64,000 nucleotides of DNA, from NCBI GenBank assembly GCA_945917765.1, contig CAMEHU010000002.1:25681-89680 (forward strand). The letters are read 5' to 3'. The notes under the pieces were generated by a model. It searched no databases. It had not been told where the DNA came from and saw nothing but the letters and a program-made list of their open reading frames with translations. Origin of the DNA: an uncultured Lachnospiraceae bacterium (GTDB lineage Bacteria > Bacillota > Clostridia > TANB77 > CAG-508). A program made the position numbers and the translations under genes. Positions 35,577 through 44,487 of this stretch are shown piece by piece. Positions within the stretch are counted from its first letter, which is position 1. Every line of letters starts with the position of its first letter.

Positions 35577-35744
35577 CTAAAATTTTCTTTTTCTAGCAGC
35601 CTCTGATTTTTTCTTTCTTTTTACACTAGGTTTTTCATAGTGTTCTCTTTTACGAACTTCTTGTAATACTTGGTTTCTTGCGCATTGTCTTTTAAATCTT
35701 TTTAATGCTTCTTCCAAATTACCATTATTTTTTACTTCTGGCAT
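35577..35744 (-). CDS. rpsU: 30S ribosomal protein S21
   Basis: 55 residues: [20 protein letters not shown] start, then [20 protein letters not shown] and a basic tail, typical S21. GGAGGGG precedes the ATG. Binds the 30S platform near the anti-Shine-Dalgarno helix. Confidence 0.95.
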   Translation of the reverse strand: MPEVKNNGNLEEALKRFKRQCARNQVLQEVRKREHYEKPSVKRKKKSEAARKRKF

Positions 35745-35970
35745 ATATAATTCCCCTCCTTCCGGTATCTACCTTACCTTGTTGGATGTGTTCCTAGGGG
35801 TTGTATTTTTTCATTAACCCTTTTTTGTACGAATATTATTATACTCTAATTGATAACCTATTGTCAATACAAATACTAGATTTTTCCAATTTTTTCATAA
35901 AAATAAATTGTCGAATTTTGTCAACTTTTTATTTTATCTTAATATTATATATTATAGGAGGTGAATTTCT

Positions 35971-36225
35971 ATGAATGAAGAAATAGATATTTGCTGTTGC
36001 AAAAAAAATAAAAAATCAAAAACTTGTTGTATAGATTTAACTATATTTATTTTATCTATAGTATTAACTTTTGTTATAGGTGTTCTTATTGGTGCTGTTA
36101 CTGGATTATTTGCTGCTTTAGGTTTAGGTGCAATTATTGCTATAATTGTGACTTTAGTTTTATTGATTGTTGTTAGAATAATAATGCTTATTTGTGATAA
36201 AGATTGTAAGAAAAAAGGTTGTTAA
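35971..36225 (+). CDS. small cysteine-rich membrane protein
   Basis: 84 residues. Both ends carry Cys and Lys clusters (ICCCKKNKK, TCCID and CDKDCKKKGC), flanking two Ile/Gly-rich membrane helices (about 22-44 and 48-72). With both ends cytoplasmic, the cysteines could bind metal. AGGAGGTG lies at good distance before the ATG. No family recognised. Confidence 0.7.
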   Translation: MNEEIDICCCKKNKKSKTCCIDLTIFILSIVLTFVIGVLIGAVTGLFAALGLGAIIAIIVTLVLLIVVRIIMLICDKDCKKKGC

Positions 36226-36235
36226 ATGTTTCAAA

Positions 36236-36266
36236 AAAGGTCTGCTTAAAATTAGGGCAGACCTTT
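36236..36266. terminator. terminator between Cys-rich gene and amidase
   Basis: AAAGGTCTGC and GCAGACCTTT form a 10-bp perfect stem between converging genes. Confidence 0.82.
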
Positions 36267-36279
36267 AATATTTTAGATT

Positions 36280-37329
36280 TTATTTCAAAAATTCTTCAAT
36301 ACCTTGAACAATACCATCTACAATTTTTTCTTGATAACTATCAGTTGCAAGTAATCTATCTTCTTCTGGATTACTTAAAAATCCCATTTCAATTATAGTT
36401 GTAGGTACTGTACACCAATTTATTCCGCTCATTGTATCAGTTCTTGTAACTCCTTTATTAACTCCTCCAGTAGTATTTATAACATTATCTAATACAAGTT
36501 TTGATAATTTGTAGCTTTTTTCTGCTAAATATCCATTATATTGATTGTTAGCTGTTTGACACATTGTTAAAATTCCTTTTACAGATTGGTCATTTAATGA
36601 ATTAGCATGAATTCTTATAAATGCTGCTGCATTAGCATTATTAGCAATTTCGGCTCTTTCTTTATTGCTTATATTAACTTCATTAGTTGTTCTTGTCATA
36701 ATTACTGTATATCCTTTAGCTTGTAGTTTTTGTTGTAATAATAAAGCAACTTTTAAATTCAAATCATATTCTGTTTGTTTAGTTGCTACACCTGTCGCTC
36801 CTCCTGTTACTTTTGCTTTTGTTTCAGTAGCACCTGGCCCTATTGGCTCTTGCGCACTATTTCCTTTAACTTGATGACCTGGGTCTATTACTATTATTTT
36901 TCCATTTGCTGAATTTCTGTTCTGATTTGAATTATTATTAATTTCTACTACAGTTTCAGATTTTTCTTCACTTTTTATTTCTTTCTTATTTTCTACTTTT
37001 TCTTCTGTTTTATTATTTACTATTGTAACTTGGTCTTTATTTTTTGAAACTGCCTCTAATTCATTTTTATTATCTGTTTCTGTTTTAATATTTTCTATTC
37101 GATTATCTTGCTCATCTTCAGATATCTTCTCTTGTTCTTCTTTAATCCCATTACTCTTCTCAATTGATTCTGTATTATTAGAAACATTTTCGGTATTTAA
37201 ATCATTGTTCTTTACTTTTTCACTTGAAAAACCTTTTCCTATCATAATCCCCAAAAATATAAAATTAATTAAAACTAATACTACTATTGCAACAATTAAA
37301 GCTTTATTAACATTTGTTTTCTTCTCCAT
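36280..37329 (-). CDS. N-acetylmuramoyl-L-alanine amidase, membrane anchored
   Basis: 349 residues. N-terminal membrane helix about 10-30, a long Asn/Glu/Lys-rich linker (about 35-145), then an Amidase_3 domain (about 147-349). Zinc ligands are in IVIDPGHQ, TEYDLNLKV and RIHANS; the catalytic Glu is in TTIIEMGFLSNPEED. It cleaves peptides from glycan strands outside the membrane. The flexible linker is similar in composition to those of the surface proteins at 20088, 44488 and 45503. Confidence 0.92.
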   Translation of the reverse strand: MEKKTNVNKALIVAIVVLVLINFIFLGIMIGKGFSSEKVKNNDLNTENVSNNTESIEKSNGIKEEQEKISEDEQDNRIENIKTETDNKNELEAVSKNKDQVTIVNNKTEEKVENKKEIKSEEKSETVVEINNNSNQNRNSANGKIIVIDPGHQVKGNSAQEPIGPGATETKAKVTGGATGVATKQTEYDLNLKVALLLQQKLQAKGYTVIMTRTTNEVNISNKERAEIANNANAAAFIRIHANSLNDQSVKGILTMCQTANNQYNGYLAEKSYKLSKLVLDNVINTTGGVNKGVTRTDTMSGINWCTVPTTIIEMGFLSNPEEDRLLATDSYQEKIVDGIVQGIEEFLK

Positions 37330-37409
37330 TATAAACTCTCCTTTTATTTCTATATCCTTTCCTTTATTTTATCAAAGAAAAAAAGTAAAGTAAATATTAA
37401 TATTTTTTC

Positions 37410-37438
37410 TTGCTTTTTTTCTAAATTTATGTTAATAT
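37410..37438 (+). promoter_or_regulatory. promoter of serS
   Basis: TTGCTT (37410-37415) and TAATAT (37433-37438) with a 17-base spacer end about 20 bases before the T-box stem I. Confidence 0.5.
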
Positions 37439-37459
37439 AGTAATCAATATAATTAAAAT

Positions 37460-37702
37460 ACAGCGAAAAAGAGACTAGTAATAAACTCCCTTTTATCTAG
37501 AGAGATTATGGTTGGTGGAAATAATCTAAAATAGTTTATGAATCTACTCTTTAGCTTTTAGTGAAAACTAAACCTAGTAATGCAAGGTTATAAGCATTGT
37601 TAAGATATAGAGTTTACTTTTAATGTAGATTTTATAATTAAGGTGGCACCGCGATAATTTATTCGTCCTTATGTTTATTCATAAGGACGATTTTTGATTT
37701 TT
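37460..37702 (+). promoter_or_regulatory. T-box riboswitch (Ser) with terminator
   Basis: The T-box core AGGTGGCACCGCG lies at 37641-37653, followed by the terminator CGTCCTTATG/CATAAGGACG (37664-37689) and Ts. Stem I closes with AAAGAG/CTCTTT and ATAAACT/AGTTTAT. The right side of the specifier loop reads GAATCTA, placing UCU (Ser) at 37543-37545. Uncharged tRNA-Ser should stabilise the antiterminator and allow serS transcription. Confidence 0.93.
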
Positions 37703-37890
37703 AAATTGGGGACGGAGAAAATTTTTTTGAATTGGGGACGGAGAAAATTTTAAATTTTTAAAACGAGGGACAGACTTTTAAGTTTGGATCAATTCAAAAA
37801 TTTAATTTTTTAAAGTCTGTCCCTCATTTTAAAAATTTAAAATTTTCTCCGTCCCCAATTCAAAAAAATTTTCTCCGTCCCCAATTTAAA
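37701..37890. repeat. 190-bp palindrome between T-box and serS
   Basis: Two tandem AATTGGGGACGGAGAAAATT units and a GAGGGACAGACTTT block (37701-37781) are mirrored by 37807-37890 as near-perfect reverse complement. Core sequences link it to the other GGGACGG repeats. It would fold into a very long hairpin in the serS leader just before the ribosome site. Confidence 0.95.
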
Positions 37891-37908
37891 AAGAAAGGAA
37901 GATGTTTT

Positions 37909-39195
37909 ATGATTGATATTAAATTTTTAAGAGAAAACCCTGATGTTGTTAAAGAAAACATCAAAAAGAAATTTCAAGACCAAAAATTAATTTTAGTTGA
38001 TGAAGTAATTGATTTAGATATCAAAAATCGTCAAGCTATGTTAAATGGTGATAACTTAAGAGCAAAAAGAAAACAATTAAGTAATGAAATTGGTAATTTA
38101 ATGAAACAAGGACAAAAAGATGAAGCTGAAAAAATTAAAGCTGAAGTTCAAAAATTAAATGATGAACTTGCAGAAAATGAAAAAATGGAAGCTGAATATG
38201 CTGAAGCAATAAGAGAAAGAATGATGAAAATTCCAAATATTATTGATCCTTCTGTTCCAATTGGTAAAGATGATAGTGAAAATGTTGAAGTACAAAAATT
38301 TGGAGATTCAGTCGTTCCTGAATTTGAAATACCTCATCATGCTGATATTATAGCCAGATTCAATGGTTTAGATAAAGAAGCTGCTGGTCGTACAAGTGGT
38401 GTTGGATTCTATTATTTAATTGGTGATGTTGCAAGACTTCATGAAGCAATGCTTGCTTATGCAAGAGACTTTATGATAAATGCTGGATTTACCTATGCTA
38501 TTCCACCATTCATGATTCGTAGTGATGTTGTTACTGGTGTTATGAGCTTTGAAGAAATGGATGCAATGATGTATAAAATTGAAAACGAAGATTTATATTT
38601 AATAGGAACATCAGAACATTCTATGATTGGTAGATTTAAAGAACAATTAGTGAAAAAAGATGAACTTCCAATTTCAATGACATCTTATTCTCCATGTTTT
38701 AGAAAAGAAATTGGATCACATGGATTAGAAGAAAGAGGTTTATACCGTGTACATCAATTTGAAAAGCAAGAAATGATTGTACTTTGTGAGCCAGAAGATT
38801 CAATGGAATGGTATAATAAAATGTGGAAATTAACTGTTGATTTATTCAGAAGTTGGAATGTTCCAGTAAGACAATTAGATTGTTGCTCTGGTGATATGGC
38901 AGATTTAAAAGTTAAATCTTGTGATGTTGAAGCTTGGAGCCCTCGTCAACAAAAATATTTTGAAGTTGGTAGTTGTTCTACTCTTGGAGATGCACAAGCA
39001 AGACGTTTAGGTATCCGTGTAAAAAGTGAAAAAGGTAACTATTATCCACATACATTAAATAATACTGTTGTTGCTACACCTAGAGGATTAATTGCTGTAT
39101 TAGAAAATAATTATAATGAAGATGGAAGTGTTACTGTTCCTGAAGTATTAAGACCATATATGGGTGGTTTGGAAAAAATTATGCCTAAAAATTAA
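37909..39195 (+). CDS. serS: seryl-tRNA synthetase
   Basis: 428 residues, class II. N-terminal long helical arm (about 30-105) and catalytic domain with TSEHSMIG, motif 2 FRKEIGSHGLEERGLYRVHQ and motif 3 PRGLIAVLENNYNEDGSVTV. AAGGAAG lies 7 bases before the ATG. Charges tRNA-Ser; controlled by the T-box upstream. Confidence 0.98.
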   Translation: MIDIKFLRENPDVVKENIKKKFQDQKLILVDEVIDLDIKNRQAMLNGDNLRAKRKQLSNEIGNLMKQGQKDEAEKIKAEVQKLNDELAENEKMEAEYAEAIRERMMKIPNIIDPSVPIGKDDSENVEVQKFGDSVVPEFEIPHHADIIARFNGLDKEAAGRTSGVGFYYLIGDVARLHEAMLAYARDFMINAGFTYAIPPFMIRSDVVTGVMSFEEMDAMMYKIENEDLYLIGTSEHSMIGRFKEQLVKKDELPISMTSYSPCFRKEIGSHGLEERGLYRVHQFEKQEMIVLCEPEDSMEWYNKMWKLTVDLFRSWNVPVRQLDCCSGDMADLKVKSCDVEAWSPRQQKYFEVGSCSTLGDAQARRLGIRVKSEKGNYYPHTLNNTVVATPRGLIAVLENNYNEDGSVTVPEVLRPYMGGLEKIMPKN

Positions 39196-39196
39196 A

Positions 39197-39310
39197 ATGC
39201 ACAATTGGGGACGCGTCCCCACTGTGCATTTTGCACAGTGAGGGACACATCATATGCACAATTGGGGACGCGTCCCCACTGTGCATTTTGCACAGTGAGG
39301 GACACATCAT
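39197..39310. repeat. two identical tandem 57-bp GGGACGCGTCCC units
   Basis: 39197-39253 and 39254-39310 are identical. Each has TGCACAATTGGGGACGCGTC then a CCACTGTGCA arm, a TGCATTTTGCA palindrome and AGGGACACATCAT. They lie directly after the serS stop. Confidence 0.95.
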
Positions 39311-39413
39311 ATGTACGAAATATTTTATTAATTTCATCTTTTATTAATAAAAATACATTTCATAATGATTGTTTCCATATATAAAATGTGTATTAAATAA
39401 AAAAAACAATTGC

Positions 39414-39468
39414 TGACCTGTCCCGAATTGTGCAAAATGCACAACTGGGACGCGTCCCCAATTGCGCA
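39414..39468. repeat. GGGACGCGTCCC palindromic repeat, engB leader
   Basis: TGTCCCGAATTGTGCAAAAT is followed by GCACAACTGGGACGCGTCCC and CAATTGCGCA, inverted relative to 39197-39310. The engB ribosome site AAGGAGG starts immediately after it, as in the tpiA leader. Confidence 0.88.
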
Positions 39469-39481
39469 AGGAGGAATCTAA

Positions 39482-40066
39482 ATGTTAATTAAAAATCCAA
39501 AAATAGAAATTTCAGCCACATCTCCAAAACAATACCCTACTTCTGGATTACCAGAAATCGTATTAGTTGGGAAATCAAATGTTGGCAAATCTTCTTTTAT
39601 TAATACTATGATTAATAGAAAAAGTTTAGCTAGAACAAGTAGCCAACCTGGTAAAACAAGACAAATTAATTTTTATAATATGGATGATAAATTTTATTTT
39701 GTTGATTTACCTGGTTATGGATTTAGTAAAATGTCTAAAGTTGAACAAGAAAAAGTTAATCATTTTATTGATGAATATTTACATGTCAGAAAAAATATTT
39801 CTCTTATAATCTTACTTATTGATATTAGACACGAACCAGGAGCTAATGACAGAATGATGTATGATTACATAATTCGCTCAGGATTGCCATTTATGGTACT
39901 TTGTAATAAAGCTGATAAGATAGCTGTTACAAAGGTAGAAAACGCTGTAAAAGCCATTCAAAGCGATTTAAACCCTATATGTGATTTTACTTTCTTACCT
40001 TTTTCTGCTGAGAGAAAAATTTACAGTGATGATGTATGGGAGATTTTGGAAGATTATATTCAATAA
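39482..40066 (+). CDS. engB: ribosome biogenesis GTPase YsxC/EngB
   Basis: 194 residues, typical length. G1 GKSNVGKS (30-37), G2 Thr in SQPGKTRQI, G3 DLPGYG, G4 NKAD and G5 SAE are all intact. Helps assemble the 50S subunit. AAGGAGG lies close to the ATG. Confidence 0.96.
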   Translation: MLIKNPKIEISATSPKQYPTSGLPEIVLVGKSNVGKSSFINTMINRKSLARTSSQPGKTRQINFYNMDDKFYFVDLPGYGFSKMSKVEQEKVNHFIDEYLHVRKNISLIILLIDIRHEPGANDRMMYDYIIRSGLPFMVLCNKADKIAVTKVENAVKAIQSDLNPICDFTFLPFSAERKIYSDDVWEILEDYIQ

Positions 40067-40069
40067 TAA

Positions 40070-40115
40070 TAAAAAACATACAGATTTAAGGTAATTTAAA
40101 TTTGTATGTTTTTTT
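40070..40115. terminator. bidirectional terminator after engB
   Basis: AAAAAACATACAGATTTA pairs with TAAATTTGTATGTTTTTTT, with one small mismatch, between converging genes. Confidence 0.82.
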
Positions 40116-40116
40116 A

Positions 40117-40359
40117 TTATTTTTCTATTTCTTTGCTTAAATTATATAATTCGTCTGGGCAAATATCTGCTCCATTGTCCCATTCAATTGATAATCCTTT
40201 AACTTTAACAGTTTTAAAAATTTTTTCGTCTTTCAATTCATCGAATAGTTTATGTCCAAAATATGGTTTAACATCAAAAATTCTTGTTTCACCATTATTA
40301 AACGAAACTTTTAATTCATAATTTTCAATAACTTCAACACTTATAGCCTTAGGACTCAT
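40117..40359 (-). CDS. DUF2442 protein
   Basis: 80 residues from the ATG at 40359 (GGAGTG upstream). A GTG at 40368 that overlaps the preceding stop is an alternative. ISVEVIENYELKVSFNNGET followed by RIFDVKPYF and the C-terminal GLSIEWDNGADICPDELY are the DUF2442 pattern. Usually found, as here, coupled to a DUF4160 gene; such pairs are proposed toxin-antitoxin modules without firm proof. Confidence 0.85.
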   Translation of the reverse strand: MSPKAISVEVIENYELKVSFNNGETRIFDVKPYFGHKLFDELKDEKIFKTVKVKGLSIEWDNGADICPDELYNLSKEIEK

Positions 40360-40364
40360 CTTTA

Positions 40365-40631
40365 TCACTCCAATCCTTTTATTTTTATTAATTCTCCATC
40401 ATTATTATACGCATACCAAACAGCTAATAATTCATCTCTATGTATTTCAATCCATGCATCTATTATTTTCTTTTGTTTACTTGGCATATCTCCGTTCCAT
40501 TCACTATTTTCTATAATTATACTAGCTTCATATTCATTGTACTTTGCATGAATATGTGGTTTGTTGTGATGTCCGCCAATTTCTTTGTATATGTATATTA
40601 AAATTCCATAAAATTGCGAAATTATAGGCAT
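40365..40631 (-). CDS. DUF4160 protein
   Basis: 88 residues. MPIISQFYGILIYIY, HHNKPHIHAKYNEYEASIII and the helix KIIDAWIEIHRDELLAVWY match DUF4160. AGGAGGT precedes the ATG. Its stop overlaps the DUF2442 start region, so the two are translationally coupled. Confidence 0.85.
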   Translation of the reverse strand: MPIISQFYGILIYIYKEIGGHHNKPHIHAKYNEYEASIIIENSEWNGDMPSKQKKIIDAWIEIHRDELLAVWYAYNNDGELIKIKGLE

Positions 40632-40870
40632 GTATCTACCTCCTTATTATAACAGTTTTTTTATACTTTTGGAATATATTTTTAGAAATTTATAGAATAA
40701 ATTTTACTAATTAATAAATTTTCTTTGATATAAATTCTTAATAAATTTTGATTATAATTAATCCTATGACTATAAATGTTAATCTTCATATTAACACTTT
40801 TTTTCATTATTTTCAAGCATTTTCCATCGACAAAATTCTACATTATTCTATATATCTTTCCTAATATACA

Positions 40871-41341
40871 TCAAATCAAATGAACACACCTATATTTTTC
40901 AAATCCATAATCAGCAACTTTTTTACCAAACACATCATATGTATGAGCTGCCACAAAAGTATTATATATACTATCCCCATTTTGAATCACTACAAGTCCA
41001 TGCGAAAATCTAATTCCGTCAAAACTTAATTGAATAATATCTCCTATTTCTAACTTATCAATTGAAGCCACCTCTCCCTTTGGTCCCGCTTCTTTATTTG
41101 AAATTAAAAAATCATACAAGAATTCTACTCCTGTCCATGATGGAGATTTATTATTAGCATTTATATAATACCAGCCATTTAGTCTATTGTAATTCATTTG
41201 ACCACATCCAGCATAAATGCATTGCGAAACGAAATTGGTACAATCTCCTCCAATGTATTCGTAGTTATAGTATTTTGGATTACGAGATAATGCCCATTTT
41301 TGAGCGTATTTGTAGATATTTTCTCTGTTATATTTAGACAT
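40871..41341 (-). CDS. amidase-6 (PF12671-type) domain protein
   Basis: 156 residues from the ATG at 41341. NRENIYKYAQKWALSRNPKY and then YIGGDCTNFVSQCIYAGCG carry the putative catalytic Cys. The SHGLVVI His follows, and NTFVAAHTYD is near the end. No signal peptide is seen, so a cell-wall target is uncertain. Its ribosome site AGGTGA lies in a perfect hairpin just before the ATG. Confidence 0.82.
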   Translation of the reverse strand: MSKYNRENIYKYAQKWALSRNPKYYNYEYIGGDCTNFVSQCIYAGCGQMNYNRLNGWYYINANNKSPSWTGVEFLYDFLISNKEAGPKGEVASIDKLEIGDIIQLSFDGIRFSHGLVVIQNGDSIYNTFVAAHTYDVFGKKVADYGFEKYRCVHLI

Positions 41342-41346
41342 AAAAA

Positions 41347-41385
41347 TCACCTAATACATTATATTAGATATAATGTATTAGGTGA
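41347..41385 (-). promoter_or_regulatory. terminator-like hairpin that buries the amidase-6 ribosome site
   Basis: 41347-41363 and 41369-41385 form a perfect 17-bp stem with a 5-base loop. On the minus strand its 3' arm ends ..AGGTGA, followed by TTTTT and the ATG. Same layout as at 29634-29674. Confidence 0.78.
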
Positions 41386-41437
41386 CATATTATTACTCAA
41401 TTAATAAATTTTCATCTACTATTACTTTTTTCATTAT

Positions 41438-43450
41438 TTAATTATTTTCAAATATAATCCATGATTCATTATTTTGCATAATTCTGTTTAAATTTTTTCC
41501 TTTTATTATAATACCTTCAACCACATGATTACCTTCAACACCATTTATTGCATACTCGCTCAATTTTTCTTCAATACCTTCTGCATTTTTTGCTATTAAT
41601 TCCATTCTAATAACATTTTCTTCCGTTTCTCCAGCACCATCATATACAACATGGTAAACATCTCCATTTTCATATAATCTTATTTCTTGCATTGAGCTTC
41701 CAGCCCAACCACTTGGAGATAATCTTTTTACTACTCTATTTCCGTTTTCACCATTTAAAACAATAGCTTTTTTGGATTTCACATACCCATCTGAATTAGA
41801 TACTGCTAATTCAAATTTTCCTTTATATGTTTCTGTGTTTGTATAATCACTTATATATAAATCATAAGTTATATACTTTGTTCCAGCTGCAATATCTGTA
41901 CTTAAATTCTTTATAACAGGGCTACTTCCTCTATCAGATTTTTGCAATAGATATTGACCATTTTGATATTTTAATACATCTCCATATGAACCTTGTTTAT
42001 TTAGTTTTACACCAAATATACTATATATGATATTGTTTATTTCATCTTCTGAAACATTTATAGTTCCTTTTAAATCAGAGTCATTTTCGATTTTAACAAT
42101 TTTATCATTTATCATATTATATGCAACACGCATATAATCATCTGTTGTTAATTTCATTCCATCTGAAAAATTATTTAATTCTGATACTGCATAAGCTAAA
42201 TTTTCATCTGATAAATTAATTTTACTAATTTGTTTTTGTGTTGTAACACTATTAATAACTTGCTCATTTCTAGTTTTAAACACTACATTTTTATCCAAGC
42301 TATAAATCTCATAAACATCTCCTACATATACAGAAATTCTTCCATCTGCATAATTTCTTACAATTGAACTAACTCCTGTTGCAATGCATTCTTCATTATA
42401 ATTACTTTTTCTTACTCTATAAAAATTACCTTTATCCATATAGTATACATATTCATTTTCATTATTTATACTATAATAATTTTTATTATCAACTGTAAAA
42501 TCACCTTTTCCATCATCAACAATAGCTTCTTTATTATGTGCTTTAATATATTTTTCATTTAATTTATCATAATTAACAGTTTCTTGATCATACCAATTAT
42601 TTACCATTCCAATTTCAATTTCTTTTCTTAATCCATCATTTCTTATGGCATTTACATATTCATAATCAGTATTAGAATAAGAGAATTTTCTTGATTTTTG
42701 TTCTAATCCAACAACATTATATAATCCTTCTAATTTTGTAGCTTCAAAATAAAATACATTATTTGCATAACAATTTAAATCAACATATTGAATAGTTCCA
42801 TCTTCCATTAATAAGAATAAATATGGCATTCCTGCACCACTAATTTCTCCTATAAAAATGTCTGAAACATTTTCTGTTATATTGTCTACTTTATAGCAAT
42901 CTGTTGAAGTGAATCCCCCTTCGAATTCATTCCAATACTCAGATTTCAAATTAATTCCAATATCACGTTTTCCCAACATATAAGCTTTAACAAAGCCTTT
43001 TTCTGTCTCTTTTAAAATCTGTTCATTAGATACTTCCAATTTTTCGTTTTTTACCAAAGATTTTTGATTATAAGTTATAATTTGTGGTTCATTATTTAAT
43101 CCAATTTTACCATTTTTATTAAAATATATTGCTGTTCCTCCAACTATCACAACTGTAAGTGATACTGCTGCCACACTTAAAATCCTATTAAGTTTTTTGT
43201 AAAAATTTACTTCAATTATTTTATGACCAGCGTTGTTCATATTATTAGTTTTATTATTTGTTTCATGTTTTTCCGATTGAACATTATTTGTTATTTCATT
43301 TGTTTTTACTGAATTATTCACAAATTGATTATTAAATTGACTTGGCTTAAAATTAGCAAAAACAGAATTTGCTTTATCTGAAATTTGATTATCATTTTTA
43401 AACTTTGCTCTAATAATTTTATCCATTTGTTCATCTGTTAATCTGTTCAT
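41438..43450 (-). CDS. membrane partner (probable anti-sigma factor) of the ECF sigma factor
   Basis: 670 residues. A cytoplasmic N-terminus of about 90 residues (MNRLTDEQMDKIIRAKFKND) and one membrane helix (about 93-115, LSVAAVSLTVVIVGGTAIYF) precede a large extracytoplasmic region without a recognised domain, apart from repeated WD/beta-like strands. Its start overlaps the sigma-factor stop as ATGA. Gene order and topology indicate an anti-sigma factor/sensor, but no zinc HxxxCxxC motif is present, so this is inference. Confidence 0.72.
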   Translation of the reverse strand: MNRLTDEQMDKIIRAKFKNDNQISDKANSVFANFKPSQFNNQFVNNSVKTNEITNNVQSEKHETNNKTNNMNNAGHKIIEVNFYKKLNRILSVAAVSLTVVIVGGTAIYFNKNGKIGLNNEPQIITYNQKSLVKNEKLEVSNEQILKETEKGFVKAYMLGKRDIGINLKSEYWNEFEGGFTSTDCYKVDNITENVSDIFIGEISGAGMPYLFLLMEDGTIQYVDLNCYANNVFYFEATKLEGLYNVVGLEQKSRKFSYSNTDYEYVNAIRNDGLRKEIEIGMVNNWYDQETVNYDKLNEKYIKAHNKEAIVDDGKGDFTVDNKNYYSINNENEYVYYMDKGNFYRVRKSNYNEECIATGVSSIVRNYADGRISVYVGDVYEIYSLDKNVVFKTRNEQVINSVTTQKQISKINLSDENLAYAVSELNNFSDGMKLTTDDYMRVAYNMINDKIVKIENDSDLKGTINVSEDEINNIIYSIFGVKLNKQGSYGDVLKYQNGQYLLQKSDRGSSPVIKNLSTDIAAGTKYITYDLYISDYTNTETYKGKFELAVSNSDGYVKSKKAIVLNGENGNRVVKRLSPSGWAGSSMQEIRLYENGDVYHVVYDGAGETEENVIRMELIAKNAEGIEEKLSEYAINGVEGNHVVEGIIIKGKNLNRIMQNNESWIIFENN

Positions 43451-43974
43451 AAAACCTCCTCCTCACTTTTCATAATTTCATATATCTTGCTTCTTGCCCT
43501 TGATAATCTTGACTTAACCGTTCCCTCTGGAATATCAAGTATCATTGCAATTTCATTTACTGAATAATCATTGTAATAATACAACACAGTTATTGTCTTT
43601 AAATCTTCATCTATTTTTGTTAAAACATTTTCAACTAAAGATTCTGAGTTGTAACTATCAAATGATTTTAAGTTTTCGTTTGTGTTATATTCATCTATAT
43701 CAGTAACATTTGAATACAACTTTTGATTCTTATTGACAATATCATATGATTTATTAATTAAAATTCGTATTAACCATGTTGAAAAAAATTGATTGTTTTG
43801 AAGTTTGTTCAAATTAGTATATGCACTCATTAAAGCATTTTGAATTGCATCACAAACATCATCTTCATTTTTTAAAATAGATTTTGCAACTTTATACATC
43901 TTTAATTTATTTTCTTCAATTAGTTGCTCAAAAGCTTCATTATTACCCAATTTTGCTTCTTCTACTAAATTCAT
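43447..43974 (-). CDS. ECF-type RNA polymerase sigma factor
   Basis: 175 residues. Region 2 (LIEENKLKMYKVAKSILKNE, DAIQNALMSAYTNLNK) and region 4 (TVLYYYNDYSVNEIAMILDI, PEGTVKSRLSRARSKI) are clear. AAGGGGAGAA lies before the ATG. Coupled to the membrane protein downstream that probably holds it inactive. Confidence 0.93.
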   Translation of the reverse strand: MNLVEEAKLGNNEAFEQLIEENKLKMYKVAKSILKNEDDVCDAIQNALMSAYTNLNKLQNNQFFSTWLIRILINKSYDIVNKNQKLYSNVTDIDEYNTNENLKSFDSYNSESLVENVLTKIDEDLKTITVLYYYNDYSVNEIAMILDIPEGTVKSRLSRARSKIYEIMKSEEEVL

Positions 43975-44173
43975 TTTCTTCTCCCCTTATCCTATTTTTT
44001 CTGCTTATACTTTATTTGACTGAATAATGTTATCTTTGGTTCATTTTTATAAAAAAATTTACAGAATTTCATTTTTATAAGCATATAATTAATTAAATTA
44101 TAAACATTATTTTTTAAATTTGCAATATAGTTTTTTGGGTGATATTGAAAATTATTTTTTAGTGGTAAAAGAA

Positions 44174-44221
44174 ACAATTATAAAAACAATTATAAAAATA
44201 ATTATAAAAATAATTATAAGA
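44174..44221. repeat. four tandem 12-bp AT-rich units
   Basis: ACAATTATAAAA twice, then ATAATTATAAAA and ATAATTATAAGA, in the 513-base spacer upstream of the sigma-factor gene. The rest of that spacer is AT-rich with no gene seen apart from the terminator at 44324-44369. Confidence 0.75.
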
Positions 44222-44323
44222 ACAAACAAATATAATTTCCTTATAATTTATTCTTACAGTTATTAGACATCTAACTTTTTAGTTTGGTTCAATTAATTTG
44301 ATTTTTTGACAACTTTAAATGAA

Positions 44324-44369
44324 TAAAAAAAACAGTTATAATTGAAGTTTTTCCTCAATTATAACTGTT
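44324..44369 (-). terminator. terminator of the 44488-46777 genes
   Basis: AACAGTTATAATTGAAG pairs with CTCAATTATAACTGTT, and on the minus strand eight Ts follow. Confidence 0.85.
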
Positions 44370-44487
44370 CTGTTAATTTAAATTAACTATATTTTATAAT
44401 ATATATTTCAAGCTTTTTTATAATATTTTTCCTTCTTGGTTTTATTTATCGTCTTTCTTATCTTTAATTATTATCTTTTATATTTGG

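Noticed and set aside
39197-39310. CRISPR-like direct repeats
   Set aside because: Two contiguous identical units without spacers, internally palindromic, no cas genes.
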